Source of the DNA: Streptomyces sp. SN-593
GTDB taxonomy: Bacteria > Actinomycetota > Actinomycetes > Streptomycetales > Streptomycetaceae
DNA length: 64,000 nt
Direction: 5' to 3'
Assembly (NCBI RefSeq): GCF_016756395.1
Contig: NZ_AP018365.1
Span: 1,743,501 to 1,807,500, forward strand
Both the position numbers and the translations under genes were made by a program. Positions 8,585-17,944 of this stretch are shown one piece after another. Position 1 is the first letter of the stretch; every line of letters starts with the position of its first letter. The notes beneath the pieces are model-generated. The model was not told the DNA's origin. It saw nothing but the letters and a program-made list of their open reading frames with translations, and ran no database searches.

Positions 8585-9883
8585 TTACGACTTCAGCGCC
8601 GCCCCGGTGGCCGCGCCCGCCGTGTCGGTCGGGTCGGGGGTGGCGGAGGTGCTGGAGCCGTCGCCGTCCGTGGCGCCGGAGCCGTCGTCCGTGCCGCACG
8701 TCGGGTCGGGTGTCGGCGAGGCCGTCCCGGAGTCCGTCGGGGTCGGGGTCGCGGTGCCGGAGTCCGTGGGAGTGGGCGTCGGGGAGTCGGTGGTGCAGCC
8801 CGGGTCGGTCGGGTCGCCGGTGGGCGGCGTGGTGGGCGGCGTCGTCGTCGGGTCGCCGCCGGTGGGCGGGGCGGTGGACTGCCCGCCGGTGCGGCTGGTC
8901 GTCGGGCTGGAGGAGCCCGGCCCGGTCGGCGCCACGGTGCCGCCGGCACTCTTCGTCGGGGACGGCGAGGGGGAGGCCGTGCCGGAGGCGGACGGCTTCG
9001 GGGTGGGTGTCGTGGTGGGCGTCGGGGACGTCGACGGGCTCAGCACGGGGCCGGCCGAGCCCGACCGGTCCGGCACGGTGACCGTGCCGCCCTGCCGGAA
9101 GTGCTCGTACCAGGCCATCACCAGGTTGAGGTAGTCCTGCGAGTGGTTGTAGCCGAGGATCGCCCGGTCCATGTCGGCCGGCGCGGCCAGGTCCCGGCCG
9201 TCGGCGCACAGGTAGTGCGCGGCGGCGAGGGCGGCGTCGTAGATGTTGTTCGGGTCGCTCACCCCGTCGCCGTTGCCGTCCGCGCCCCAGGTCCGCCAGG
9301 TGGAGGGGATGAACTGCATCGGCCCGACCGCCCGGTCGTGCACCGCGTCGCCGTCGTAGCGGCCGTTGTCGGTGTCGGTGATGTCGGCGAAGCCGTCGCC
9401 GTTGAGCACCGGGCCGAGGATCGGCTTGTACGTGGTGCCGTTCGCGTCGACCGCGCCGCCGCGGGCCTGCCCGGACTCCACCTGGCCGATCGCGGCCAGC
9501 AGTTGCCACGGCAGGTGGCAGCCGGGGTCGGACTGCGCGACGGACGCCTGGGCGCGCTCGTAGGCCGCCAGCACCGTCGTCGGCAGGCTCGCGCCGCCGC
9601 CGGGCACCGTGACGGTCGTGTCGGTGCCGGGGGTCGAGGCGACCGGGCCCTGCGGGGTGGTGAGCGGGGGGAGTTGGGTGACGTACGGGGAGCCGCCGTC
9701 GATGGAGCCGTCGGGGGTCGTGCCGACCTGCGACTGCTGCTGGTCCGGCGCGGCGGCGTGGGCGACCTGGATCAGGCCGGGGGCCTGCGAGGCTCCCAAC
9801 GCGGCCATGGCCGCGGCGGCCACCGCGGTGCCCGCCGCTCCCCTGCGAACCCTCTTGCTGGTGCCGAAGCGCCGCGCTGCCAT
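8585..9883 (-). CDS. Secreted lytic murein transglycosylase
   Basis: Cleaves peptidoglycan glycan strands outside the cell. From the ATG at 9883 (preceded by GGGAGGG) the protein opens with MAARR and a basic/hydrophobic signal peptide ending near AHAAAP. Next is an SLT-type domain (about residues 95-270) with the catalytic Glu in IGQVESGQ and the family's GPMQFIPSTWRTWG and YLCADG motifs. The last 170 residues are a Pro/Thr/Ser-rich low-complexity tail, probably a wall-spanning linker. An upstream ATG at 9940 would add 19 charged residues before the signal peptide and is less likely. Confidence 0.9.
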   Translation of the reverse strand: MAARRFGTSKRVRRGAAGTAVAAAAMAALGASQAPGLIQVAHAAAPDQQQSQVGTTPDGSIDGGSPYVTQLPPLTTPQGPVASTPGTDTTVTVPGGGASLPTTVLAAYERAQASVAQSDPGCHLPWQLLAAIGQVESGQARGGAVDANGTTYKPILGPVLNGDGFADITDTDNGRYDGDAVHDRAVGPMQFIPSTWRTWGADGNGDGVSDPNNIYDAALAAAHYLCADGRDLAAPADMDRAILGYNHSQDYLNLVMAWYEHFRQGGTVTVPDRSGSAGPVLSPSTSPTPTTTPTPKPSASGTASPSPSPTKSAGGTVAPTGPGSSSPTTSRTGGQSTAPPTGGDPTTTPPTTPPTGDPTDPGCTTDSPTPTPTDSGTATPTPTDSGTASPTPDPTCGTDDGSGATDGDGSSTSATPDPTDTAGAATGAALKS

Positions 9884-10030
9884 ACCGGCGTCCCTCCCCG
9901 AAAGCGAGATGCGAGCCCGTCCCGGCTCCACAACTCGCACGACACTACGACAACTTCAGTCCCCCGACTACAGGGCGCCGGTGAATACACAGGGTACGAA
10001 CGGGGGGCGGGTACGGCGGAGCGACGCGTT

Positions 10031-10078
10031 CCGCCGGTTCCGGGACCGCCTGCCGGCGGACGGTCCCGGAACCGGCGG
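10031..10078 (-). terminator. Hairpin terminator after polA
   Basis: A perfect 18-base inverted repeat (ccgccggttccgggaccg and its complement) encloses a 12-base loop. It begins about 45 bases downstream of the polA stop. Two copies of a ccccgcgggtccgccc repeat lie between the stop and the hairpin. Confidence 0.88.
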
Positions 10079-10124
10079 GACCACCCGGCCCCGCGGGTCC
10101 GCCCAACCCCGCGGGTCCGCCCGG

Positions 10125-12842
10125 CTAGTGCGCCGCGGACTCCCAGTCGGGGCCCGCGCCCACCGAGACGTCGAGCGGCGCGCGCAACGGGTACGCCGTG
10201 GACATCTCCTGCCGGACCAGCGCCTCGACCTGCTCCCGCTCGCCCGGGGCGACCTCGACCACGATCTCGTCGTGCACCTGGAGCAGCATCCGCGAGGAGA
10301 GCTTGCGGTCGGCCAGCGCCTGGTCGACGCGGAGCATCGCGATCTTCACGATGTCCGCCGCCGACCCTTGGATCGGCGCGTTGAGCGCCATCCGCTCGGC
10401 CATCTCCCGGCGCTGCCGGTTGTCGCTGTTGAGGTCGGGCAGGTAGCGGCGGCGGCCGAGCAGCGTCTCGGTGTACCCGGTGCCGCGGGCCTCTTCCACC
10501 GCGCGGTGCAGGTAGTCCCGCACCCCGCCGAACCGCTCGAAGTACGTCTCCATCAGCGCCCGCGCCTCGGCCGCCTCGATCCCCAACTGCTGGGACAGGC
10601 CGAACGCGGACAGCCCGTACGCCAGGCCGTACGACATCGCCTTGATCTTGCGGCGCATCTCGGCGTCGACCTTGTCACGCGGCACGGAGAACACCTGCGA
10701 GCCGACGGTGGTGTGCAGGTCCTCGCCGGAGGTGAACGCGGCGATCAGGCCGTCGTCCTCCGACAGGTGCGCCATCACCCGCAGCTCGATCTGGCTGTAG
10801 TCCGCGGTCAGCAGCGAGTCGTACCCCTCGCCGACGACGAAGCCGCGGCGGATCGCGCGGCCCTCGTCGGTGCGCACCGGCACGTTCTGGAGGTTGGGGT
10901 CGGTGGAGGACAGCCGGCCGGTGGCGGCGACGATCTGGCTGAAGGTGGTGTGGATTCGGCCCTCGGGCGCGATCGTCTTCACCAGGCCCTCGACGGTGAC
11001 CCGCAGCTTGGCCTGCTCCCGGTGCCGCAGCATGATCACCGGCAGCTCGTGGTCGGTCTGCCCGGCCAGCCACGCCAGCGCGTCGGCGTCCGTGGTGTAA
11101 CCGGTCTTCGTCTTCTTCGTCTTGGGCAGGCCGAGCTCGCCGAAGAGCACCTCCTGGAGCTGCTTGGGCGAGCCGAGGTTGAACTCGTGGCCCACCGAGG
11201 CGTGCGCCTCCTCGACCGCGTGCCGCACCGCGGCCGCGAACTGCTCCTCCAGGCCCTCCAGATGCGCCCGGTCCGCGGCGATCCCGGCCCGCTCCATCTT
11301 CGCCAGCAGCGCCGAGGTCGGCAGTTCCACGTCGCGCAGCAGCTCGGTGGCGCCCACCTCCGGCAGCCGCTGCCCGAAGACCTCGCCCAGGTCGAGCACG
11401 GTCCGCGCCTGCACCATCAGCGCCTCGGCGGCGGCCGTCTCCCCGTCGTCCTCGTCGCCGAACGCCAACTGGCCGCTGTCGGAGGCGGCCGGCGCCAGCT
11501 CACGGCCCAGGTACTCCACCGACAGCACGTCCAGCGCGAACGACCGGCGGCCGGGCTTGATCAGGTACGCCGCCAGCGCCGTGTCCATCGCGACGCCCTC
11601 CACCCGCCAGCCGTGCTCGGCGAAGACCCGCATCGCGTTCTTCGCGTTGTGCACCACCTTGGGCCGCTCCGGGTCGGCCAGCCACTGCGCGAACGCCTTC
11701 TCGTCCGCCCCGTCGAGCTGGGCCGGGTCGAACCACGCCGCCTCCTCCCCCGCGGCCAGCGCGAGCTGGGTGACACCGCCCGAGCCCAGCGCCCAGGTGT
11801 CCACGCTCGCCAGCCCCACCGGGCCCTCGGCGTGCGCCTCCAGCCAGCCCGGCAGCTCGCCGGCCGACAGCACCACGCCCTCGACCGCCACCCCCTCGGC
11901 GATCTCCGCCTCCTCCGCCGCCGCGCCCGGGTCGGCGGCGAACAGCCGCTCCCGGAAGTTCGGGTTGCGGAACTCCAGCGCGTCCAGCACCTGGCCCAGC
12001 GCCTCGCGGTCGTACGGCTCCCGGCCCAACTGCCCGGCGCTCGCCGGCAGCGGGACCTCCCGCACCATCTCCGTCAGCCGCCGGTTCAGCTTCACCGACT
12101 CCAGGTGGGCCCGCAGGTTGTCGCCTGCCTTGCCCTTCACCTCGTCCACCCGCGCGCACAGCTCCGCGAACGACCCGAACTGGATGATCCACTTGGCGGC
12201 GGTCTTCTCCCCCACCCCCGGGATGCCCGGCAGGTTGTCCGACGGGTCGCCGCGCAGCGCCGCGAAGTCCGGGTACTGCGCGGGCGTCAGGCCGTACCGC
12301 TCCTCGACCTTCGCCGGGGTGTAGCGCGTCAGCTCCGACACGCCCTTCGTCGGGTACAGCACCGTGACGTGGTCGGAGACGAGTTGGAAGGCGTCCCGGT
12401 CGCCGGTGACGATCAGCACTTCGTACCCCAGCGCCTCCGCCTGCGTGGCGAGGGTCGCGATGATGTCGTCGGCCTCGAAGCCCTCCTCCGCGAACCGCGG
12501 CACCACCATCGCGTCCAGCAGCTCGCCGATCAGCCCGACCTGCGAGCTGAACTCGTCCGGCGTCTTGGAACGGGTCGCCTTGTACTCCGGGTACTCGTCG
12601 AACCGCCAGGTCCTGCGCGACACGTCGAACGCCACCGCCAGATGCGTCGGCCGCTCGTCACGCAGCGTGTTCGCCAGCATCGACGCGAACCCGTACACCG
12701 CGTTCGTCGGCTGCCCCGTGACCGTGTTGAAGTTCTCCACGGGCAGCGCGTAGAAGGCCCGGTAGGCCAGCGAATGCCCGTCGAGCAGCATCAGCCGCGG
12801 TCGGTCGGTCGTCGTCTTCGATCCGGATACTTTCTCAGCCAC
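10125..12842 (-). CDS. polA: DNA polymerase I
   Basis: Repairs and finishes DNA, including Okazaki fragments. The 905-residue protein has an N-terminal 5'-nuclease domain (from LMLLDGHSLAYRAFY, with the helix-hairpin-helix GDPSDNLPGIPGVGEKTA). A 3'-5' exonuclease-like domain follows, in which the usual acidic metal ligands look degenerate, as in other actinobacteria. The C-terminal polymerase domain has DPNLQNVPVR, the motif A DYSQIELRVMAH, the O-helix RRKIKAMSYGLAYG and the motif C HDEIVVEV. The start is a GTG at 12842 with GGGAGGA nine bases upstream, giving the family's N terminus. It is divergent from the oxidoreductase gene at 13104. Confidence 0.96.
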   Translation of the reverse strand: MAEKVSGSKTTTDRPRLMLLDGHSLAYRAFYALPVENFNTVTGQPTNAVYGFASMLANTLRDERPTHLAVAFDVSRRTWRFDEYPEYKATRSKTPDEFSSQVGLIGELLDAMVVPRFAEEGFEADDIIATLATQAEALGYEVLIVTGDRDAFQLVSDHVTVLYPTKGVSELTRYTPAKVEERYGLTPAQYPDFAALRGDPSDNLPGIPGVGEKTAAKWIIQFGSFAELCARVDEVKGKAGDNLRAHLESVKLNRRLTEMVREVPLPASAGQLGREPYDREALGQVLDALEFRNPNFRERLFAADPGAAAEEAEIAEGVAVEGVVLSAGELPGWLEAHAEGPVGLASVDTWALGSGGVTQLALAAGEEAAWFDPAQLDGADEKAFAQWLADPERPKVVHNAKNAMRVFAEHGWRVEGVAMDTALAAYLIKPGRRSFALDVLSVEYLGRELAPAASDSGQLAFGDEDDGETAAAEALMVQARTVLDLGEVFGQRLPEVGATELLRDVELPTSALLAKMERAGIAADRAHLEGLEEQFAAAVRHAVEEAHASVGHEFNLGSPKQLQEVLFGELGLPKTKKTKTGYTTDADALAWLAGQTDHELPVIMLRHREQAKLRVTVEGLVKTIAPEGRIHTTFSQIVAATGRLSSTDPNLQNVPVRTDEGRAIRRGFVVGEGYDSLLTADYSQIELRVMAHLSEDDGLIAAFTSGEDLHTTVGSQVFSVPRDKVDAEMRRKIKAMSYGLAYGLSAFGLSQQLGIEAAEARALMETYFERFGGVRDYLHRAVEEARGTGYTETLLGRRRYLPDLNSDNRQRREMAERMALNAPIQGSAADIVKIAMLRVDQALADRKLSSRMLLQVHDEIVVEVAPGEREQVEALVRQEMSTAYPLRAPLDVSVGAGPDWESAAH

Positions 12843-13103
12843 CCCCAGATCCTCCCACGCACCACCGACACTCCTTTCTTTCCTGCCACCGACTCGCCTC
12901 CGGGCGCTTGGACCCGGCGTCGACGGTCGACCGTGCTCGATCCCTCGTTCCTCGCGATCTCCGCGCGCTCTCCCTTTCGACACCGGCGCGCCCTTCGGCT
13001 CGCTGGCTGCCACGGGTGGGCCGGGGTCGTGTTCGTGCCCTCTCCGGGGAACCGTGGGGCCCCGAGGCGAGCCGGCGGCAAGGGGAAGTGGCAGGATCGT
13101 TGC

Positions 13104-15389
13104 ATGGCGAAGAAGGCTCCGCACGGTGACCCGGTCCAGGACGCGCCGCACGTCGGCGCGCCGAAGCACGCCGCCGCGGGGCTTCCCGCGGTCGCCCAGA
13201 GCATGAAGATCGCCGAGGCCCAGATGGGCGCCCGGCGGACCGCGCTGACCCTGCTCAGGGTCAACCAGAAGAGCGGCTTCGACTGCCCCGGCTGCGCCTG
13301 GCCCGAGGGCGACCACCGCCACACCTTCGAGTTCTGCGAGAACGGCGCGAAGGCCGTCGCGGAGGAGGCGACGCTGCGCCGCGTCACCCCCGACTTCTTC
13401 GCCGCGCACTCCGTCCCGGACCTGGCCCGCCGCAGCGGCTACTGGCTCGGCCAGCAGGGCCGCATCACCCAGCCGATGTACCTGCCGGAGGGGGCCGACC
13501 ACTACGAGGCCGTTCCCTGGGAGCGGGCGTTCGAGATCATCGCCGCCGAACTGACCGCCCTGGACAGCCCCGACGAGGCCGTCTTCTACACCTCGGGCCG
13601 CACCAGCAACGAAGCCGCCTTCCTCTTCCAGCTCTTCGCCCGCGCCTACGGCACGAACAACCTCCCCGACTGCTCCAACATGTGCCACGAGTCCTCCGGC
13701 TCGGCGCTCACCGAGACCCTCGGGGTCGGCAAGGGCAGCGTCCTGCTGGAGGACCTGCACCGGGCAGAACTCGTCATCGTCGCCGGCCAGAACCCCGGCA
13801 CCAACCACCCGCGGATGCTCTCCGCCCTGGAGAAGGCGAAGCAGGGTGGCGCCCGCATCGTCACCGTCAACCCGCTCGCCGAGGCGGGCACCGAGCGCTT
13901 CAAGAACCCGCAGACCGCCACCGGCCTGGCCGGACGCGGCACCGCGCTCTCCGACCTCCACCTGCCGATCCGGCTCGGCGGCGACCAGGCCCTCTTCCGC
14001 GCCCTGGGCCGCCTCCTGGTCGAGGACGACGCCCTCGACCACGACTTCATCGCCGCCCACACCCACGGCTACCAGGAGTACGAGGCCGCCGCCCGCGCCA
14101 CCGACTGGGACGAGGTGGAGCGCGCCACCGGCCTCGCCCGCGCCGAGATCGAGGAGCTGCACGCCCTCGTGCGCGGCGCCGGGAGTGTCGTCGTCTGCTG
14201 GGCCATGGGCCTGACCCAGCACAAGCACGCCGTCCCCACCATCCGCGAGGTCGTCAACTTCCTGCTGCTCGGCGGCAACATCGGCCGCCCCGGCGCCGGT
14301 GTCTGCCCCGTGCGCGGCCACTCCAACGTCCAGGGCGACCGCACCATGGGCATCTTCGAACGCCCCGCGCCGGCCTTCCTCGACGCCCTCCAGGCGGAGT
14401 TCGGCTTCGCACCGCCCCGCGAGCACGGCTACGACGTCGTCCGCGCCATCCGCGCCCTGCGCGACGGCACCGCCAAGGTCTTCCTCGCCATGGGCGGCAA
14501 CTTCGTCGCCGCCTCACCCGACACCGACGTCACCGAGGCGGCCGTCCGCAAGGCCCGGCTGACCGTCCACGTCTCCACCAAGCTCAACCGCTCGCACACG
14601 GTCACCGGCGCCCGCGCCCTGATCCTGCCCACCCTCGGCCGCACCGAGAAGGACCGGCAGGCCGGCGGCGACCAGTTCGTCACCGTCGAGGACTCCATGG
14701 GCATGGTGCACGCCTCCCACGGCAACCTCGCCCCCGCCTCGCCCCACCTGCTGTCCGAGCCCGCCATCATCAGCCGGCTCGCCCGCGCCGTGCTCGGCCC
14801 CCGCCACGCCATTCCCTGGGCCGACTTCGAAGCCGACTACGACCGGGTCCGCGACCGCATCTCCCGCGTCGTGCCCGGCTTCGACGACTTCAACCGCCGC
14901 GTGCGCCGCCCCGGCGGCTTCACCCTGCCGCACGGGCCGCGCGACAGCCGCACCTTCCCCACCGCCACCGGCAAGGCCAACTTCACCGCCGCGCCCCTGG
15001 AGTACCCCGAGGTCCCCGCCGGACGGCTGCTGCTCCAGACGCTGCGCTCGCACGACCAGTACAACACCACCATCTACGGCCTCGACGACCGCTACCGCGG
15101 CATCAAGAACGGCCGCCGCGTCGTCCTCGTCCACCCCGACGACGCCGCCGCGGCCGGGCTCGCCGACGGCGACTACGCCGACCTCGTCGGCGAGTGGACC
15201 GACGGCACCGAGCGCCGCGCCGACGGCTTCCGCGTCGTGCACTACCGCACCCCCCGCGGCTGCGCCGCCGCGTACTACCCCGAGACCAACGTGCTCGTCC
15301 CGCTCGACCACACCGCCGACACCAGCAACACCCCCGCGTCGAAGTCCGTGGTCATACGGCTCGAACCGCACGGGCCCGGCCGCCCCTGA
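13104..15389 (+). CDS. FdhF/YdeP family molybdopterin oxidoreductase
   Basis: A 761-residue cytoplasmic member of the molybdopterin oxidoreductase superfamily, YdeP/FdhF-like branch. It opens with a short CPGCAWP segment near residue 55, where classical formate dehydrogenases have an Fe-S binding domain. The molybdopterin-binding core (TSGRTSNEAAFLFQLFARAYGTNN, then GQNPGTNHPRM) and the C-terminal dinucleotide-binding domain follow. The usual Sec/Cys metal ligand region reads DCSNMCHESSG. The substrate is unknown; YdeP members are tied to acid tolerance in enterobacteria. The ATG at 13104 gives the conserved N terminus. It reads divergently from polA across a 261-base spacer. Confidence 0.9.
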   Translation: MAKKAPHGDPVQDAPHVGAPKHAAAGLPAVAQSMKIAEAQMGARRTALTLLRVNQKSGFDCPGCAWPEGDHRHTFEFCENGAKAVAEEATLRRVTPDFFAAHSVPDLARRSGYWLGQQGRITQPMYLPEGADHYEAVPWERAFEIIAAELTALDSPDEAVFYTSGRTSNEAAFLFQLFARAYGTNNLPDCSNMCHESSGSALTETLGVGKGSVLLEDLHRAELVIVAGQNPGTNHPRMLSALEKAKQGGARIVTVNPLAEAGTERFKNPQTATGLAGRGTALSDLHLPIRLGGDQALFRALGRLLVEDDALDHDFIAAHTHGYQEYEAAARATDWDEVERATGLARAEIEELHALVRGAGSVVVCWAMGLTQHKHAVPTIREVVNFLLLGGNIGRPGAGVCPVRGHSNVQGDRTMGIFERPAPAFLDALQAEFGFAPPREHGYDVVRAIRALRDGTAKVFLAMGGNFVAASPDTDVTEAAVRKARLTVHVSTKLNRSHTVTGARALILPTLGRTEKDRQAGGDQFVTVEDSMGMVHASHGNLAPASPHLLSEPAIISRLARAVLGPRHAIPWADFEADYDRVRDRISRVVPGFDDFNRRVRRPGGFTLPHGPRDSRTFPTATGKANFTAAPLEYPEVPAGRLLLQTLRSHDQYNTTIYGLDDRYRGIKNGRRVVLVHPDDAAAAGLADGDYADLVGEWTDGTERRADGFRVVHYRTPRGCAAAYYPETNVLVPLDHTADTSNTPASKSVVIRLEPHGPGRP

Positions 15390-15619
15390 ACCGCCGGCCG
15401 GCCCGGAGCCGCCGTCCGGGCACGGGACACCGTCCGGCCCCGAGCCGCCGACGTGGCGGCCGGGCCGCCTTACGGGCGGCCGTCCTCCACCACCACCCGG
15501 CCGGGCACGGGGCCCGACCGGCCGCCGGCACCGGCCGGCCCTTACCCTCGACCTGCGCGACCCGCCGCACCGGCCGGCCGCGTCCCCGGCCGCACCAGCG
15601 CAGAACGGAGCCGACCCGC

Positions 15620-16105
15620 ATGGGCGAGCAGACCACCACCCGGTTCTCCCCGGAGACCCTGGAACAGTACGCAGGACTCGGCATCGACCTGCCCTCCTTC
15701 TTCTCCGCCGGCCCCCTCGGCGGCCGGATGGGCATCCGGATCGTCGAGGCCGCGCCCGAGAAGGTGGTCGGCACCATGCCCGTCGAGGGCAACACGCAGC
15801 CGTACGGGCTGCTGCACGGCGGCGCCTCCGCGGTGCTGGCGGAGACCCTCGGGTCGGTCGGGGCGATGCTGCACGGCGGGCCCAACAAGATCGCGGTCGG
15901 CGTCGACCTCAACGCGACGCACCACCGCAGCGTGCGCGGCGGCACCGTGACGGGCACGGCCACCCCCGTGCACCGGGGGCGCTCCTCGGCCAGCTACGAG
16001 ATCGTCATCACCGACGACGCCACCGGCAAGCGGGTGTGCACCGCCCGCCTCACCTGCATGCTGCGCCCTGCCTCCCCCACCCCGCCGCCTCCGGCCGACG
16101 CCTGA
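15620..16105 (+). CDS. PaaI-type hotdog-fold thioesterase
   Basis: A 161-residue single hotdog domain that hydrolyses acyl- or aryl-CoA thioesters. The signature is NTQPYGLLHGGASAVLAETLGS, in which the HGG loop and a conserved Glu form the active site. The C-terminal strand GRSSASYEIVITDDATGKRVC is also typical. ATG at 15620. It ends the left core region; the biosynthetic cluster starts just beyond it. In related genomes (from memory) a gene like this lies close to the ANTAR regulator that is here 31 kb away. Confidence 0.9.
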   Translation: MGEQTTTRFSPETLEQYAGLGIDLPSFFSAGPLGGRMGIRIVEAAPEKVVGTMPVEGNTQPYGLLHGGASAVLAETLGSVGAMLHGGPNKIAVGVDLNATHHRSVRGGTVTGTATPVHRGRSSASYEIVITDDATGKRVCTARLTCMLRPASPTPPPPADA

Positions 16106-16245
16106 TCCCGTCCGGTCCGGGCACGCCGGGGGCACAGGAAACTGTCATTGTGGGGCGGGGTCGCGGAACCTAACGTCGAGGCATGGCAGCGACATTCTGG
16201 GCGCTTGAGCCGGAACCCGGCGTGCGGACCGACCTGGGAGAGCAC

Positions 16246-17574
16246 ATGAAGTCCTCGGCATGGACGATCACGGCACCGAGGCCGCAAAGTCCGCAGGCCC
16301 CGCAAGGGACGCCGCACGGCTTCGGGGTCACGCTCAGCACCCTGCGGGAGCTGACGGGGATGACGCAGGAGGAGCTCTCCGAGAACTCCGGGCTGAGCGT
16401 GCGGGCGATCAGGAACCTGGAGAACGGCCACACCGAGCGGCCCCGCAAGAAGACCTGCGAGCTGCTCGCCGGCGCCATGGACCTCCGCGAGGGGGAGGCC
16501 CGGCGGCTGCTGACCGCGGCCGGCTGGGGGCCGCGCACCCGTCCCGTCCTGCTGAGCGAGGTCGGCCGACCGCGATCCGAACTCCCCCCGGCCGAGCACG
16601 GGTTGGTGGGACGCCAGGAGGTGCTGGCCGGCATCCGCGCACACCTGGCGGGCGAGGACGGCGGTCACGGCGGCGGGCGCCTCGCCGTCGTCACCGGGGC
16701 GCCCGGAGCGGGCAAGACCGCGGTGGTCGCGCACGCCGCCCAGTCGCTGCGCGCGGACTTCCCCGACGGCCAGATCTTCATCGACCTCGACGACTCCGGG
16801 CACGAGCCGCTGACCCCGGCGGCCGTCACGCTGCGGATGCTGCGCTCGCTGCGCGGCGGCGAGCCCGGCGCGGCCGGCGAGGAGGGCGCGGCCGCGTTAC
16901 GGGCCCTGCTCACCGAGCGGCGGGTGCTGACGGTGGTCGACAACGCGGACAGCGAGGCGCAGATCCGCCCGCTGCTCACCGGCTCGCCCGGCAGCGCGGT
17001 GCTGGTCGCCGCCCGCCGCCAACTGTGGGCGCTGCCGCAGGCGTACACCGCGCAACTCGACCCGCTCGCCCCGCAGGACGCCGTGCTGGCCCTGGAGAAC
17101 CTGCTCGGGCGGGACCGCACCGGCAGCGAGCCGTCCGCCATGGGCAGCATCGCCGCCTCCTGCGGGTACCTGCCGCTGGCCCTGCACATCGCCGGACTGT
17201 GGATCGCCGCGCGGCCGCACCGGCGGCTGCGGGACATCGCCGACCGGCTGGTGGACGAGAAGGACCGGCTGGACTGCCTGCGGATCGGCGACCTGTCGGT
17301 GCGCGCGAGCGTCGCCGCCTACGTGCGCCGGCTCTTCCCCGCCGAGCAGGAGGCCCTGCGCCGGCTGGCGGCGCTGCGCGGCTTCTTCGACGTGGCCGAC
17401 GCGGCGGCGACGCTCGGCATGTCGCGGGGTGCCGCGGCCGACCTCACCGACGAACTGACGCACCGCCAGATGCTGCGGACGGCCGGCCGCGCCGCGGGCG
17501 GCCCGGTCCGCTACCAACTGCACGACGCGGTCCGGCTCTACGCCAACTGGTCCGCCGTGGGCGGCGGTTACTGA
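16246..17574 (+). CDS. HTH/NB-ARC transcriptional regulator with TTA codon
   Basis: A 442-residue regulator. It starts with an XRE-type helix-turn-helix (about residues 28-85, TQEELSENSGLSVRAIRNLENG). An STAND/NB-ARC ATPase follows, with VGR at 121 and P-loop GAPGAGKT at 151-158, then an LTVVDNADS Walker B-like strand and a GYLPLALHIAG motif. It resembles AfsR/SARP-type regulators but has no BTAD domain and no TPR tail. The ATG at 16246 has GGGAG five bases upstream; an earlier ATG at 16183 lacks this. Codon 218 is TTA, a mark of bldA-dependent translation. It is probably the pathway-specific activator at the left end of the cluster. Confidence 0.85.
   Translation: MKSSAWTITAPRPQSPQAPQGTPHGFGVTLSTLRELTGMTQEELSENSGLSVRAIRNLENGHTERPRKKTCELLAGAMDLREGEARRLLTAAGWGPRTRPVLLSEVGRPRSELPPAEHGLVGRQEVLAGIRAHLAGEDGGHGGGRLAVVTGAPGAGKTAVVAHAAQSLRADFPDGQIFIDLDDSGHEPLTPAAVTLRMLRSLRGGEPGAAGEEGAAALRALLTERRVLTVVDNADSEAQIRPLLTGSPGSAVLVAARRQLWALPQAYTAQLDPLAPQDAVLALENLLGRDRTGSEPSAMGSIAASCGYLPLALHIAGLWIAARPHRRLRDIADRLVDEKDRLDCLRIGDLSVRASVAAYVRRLFPAEQEALRRLAALRGFFDVADAAATLGMSRGAAADLTDELTHRQMLRTAGRAAGGPVRYQLHDAVRLYANWSAVGGGY
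16897..16899 (+). promoter_or_regulatory. In-frame TTA (bldA) codon
   Basis: Leu218 of the NB-ARC regulator is encoded by TTA. In streptomycetes this codon is read only by the bldA tRNA, whose level rises late in growth, so the codon may delay production of this regulator. Confidence 0.85.
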
Positions 17575-17944
17575 CACCGGTACGGCTGCGCGCCTCCCCG
17601 GACGGCGCCTCCCCCTCCTTCCCGGGGGCCGTCCCTCCGTACCCGGCGCCCCGCCTCCCTTCCGCACCGGACCGCTCCCCCTCCGCCCCGAACTGCGCCC
17701 CCCGTCTCGGGACACGCCTCCCCCGCCCCGAACTGCGCCCCCGTCCCGGGCCACGCCTCCCCCGCACGTCGGGCAGCGCTCCGGTGCGCCCCGCCCTCCA
17801 CCGGGCCGGCCGCCCGGCCGCGCGACCCGCACCCCGCGCACCCCGCACCCCGCGCACCCCGCCTCCGTAAGCGACCCGCTTCCGTACACACATCCCGAGC
17901 CCGCACCCGCCGGGCTCCCCGCCCACCCACAGAAACGGTTCCCC
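17575..17944. other. Non-coding spacer with short direct repeats
   Basis: A 370-base stretch between the regulator and fabV with no supportable gene. It holds an imperfect roughly 40-base direct repeat (gccccgaactgcgcccc at about 17690 and again at about 17730) and a run of gcaccccgc units at about 17825-17865. It must contain any promoter for fabV; I see no clear -10/-35. Confidence 0.7.
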
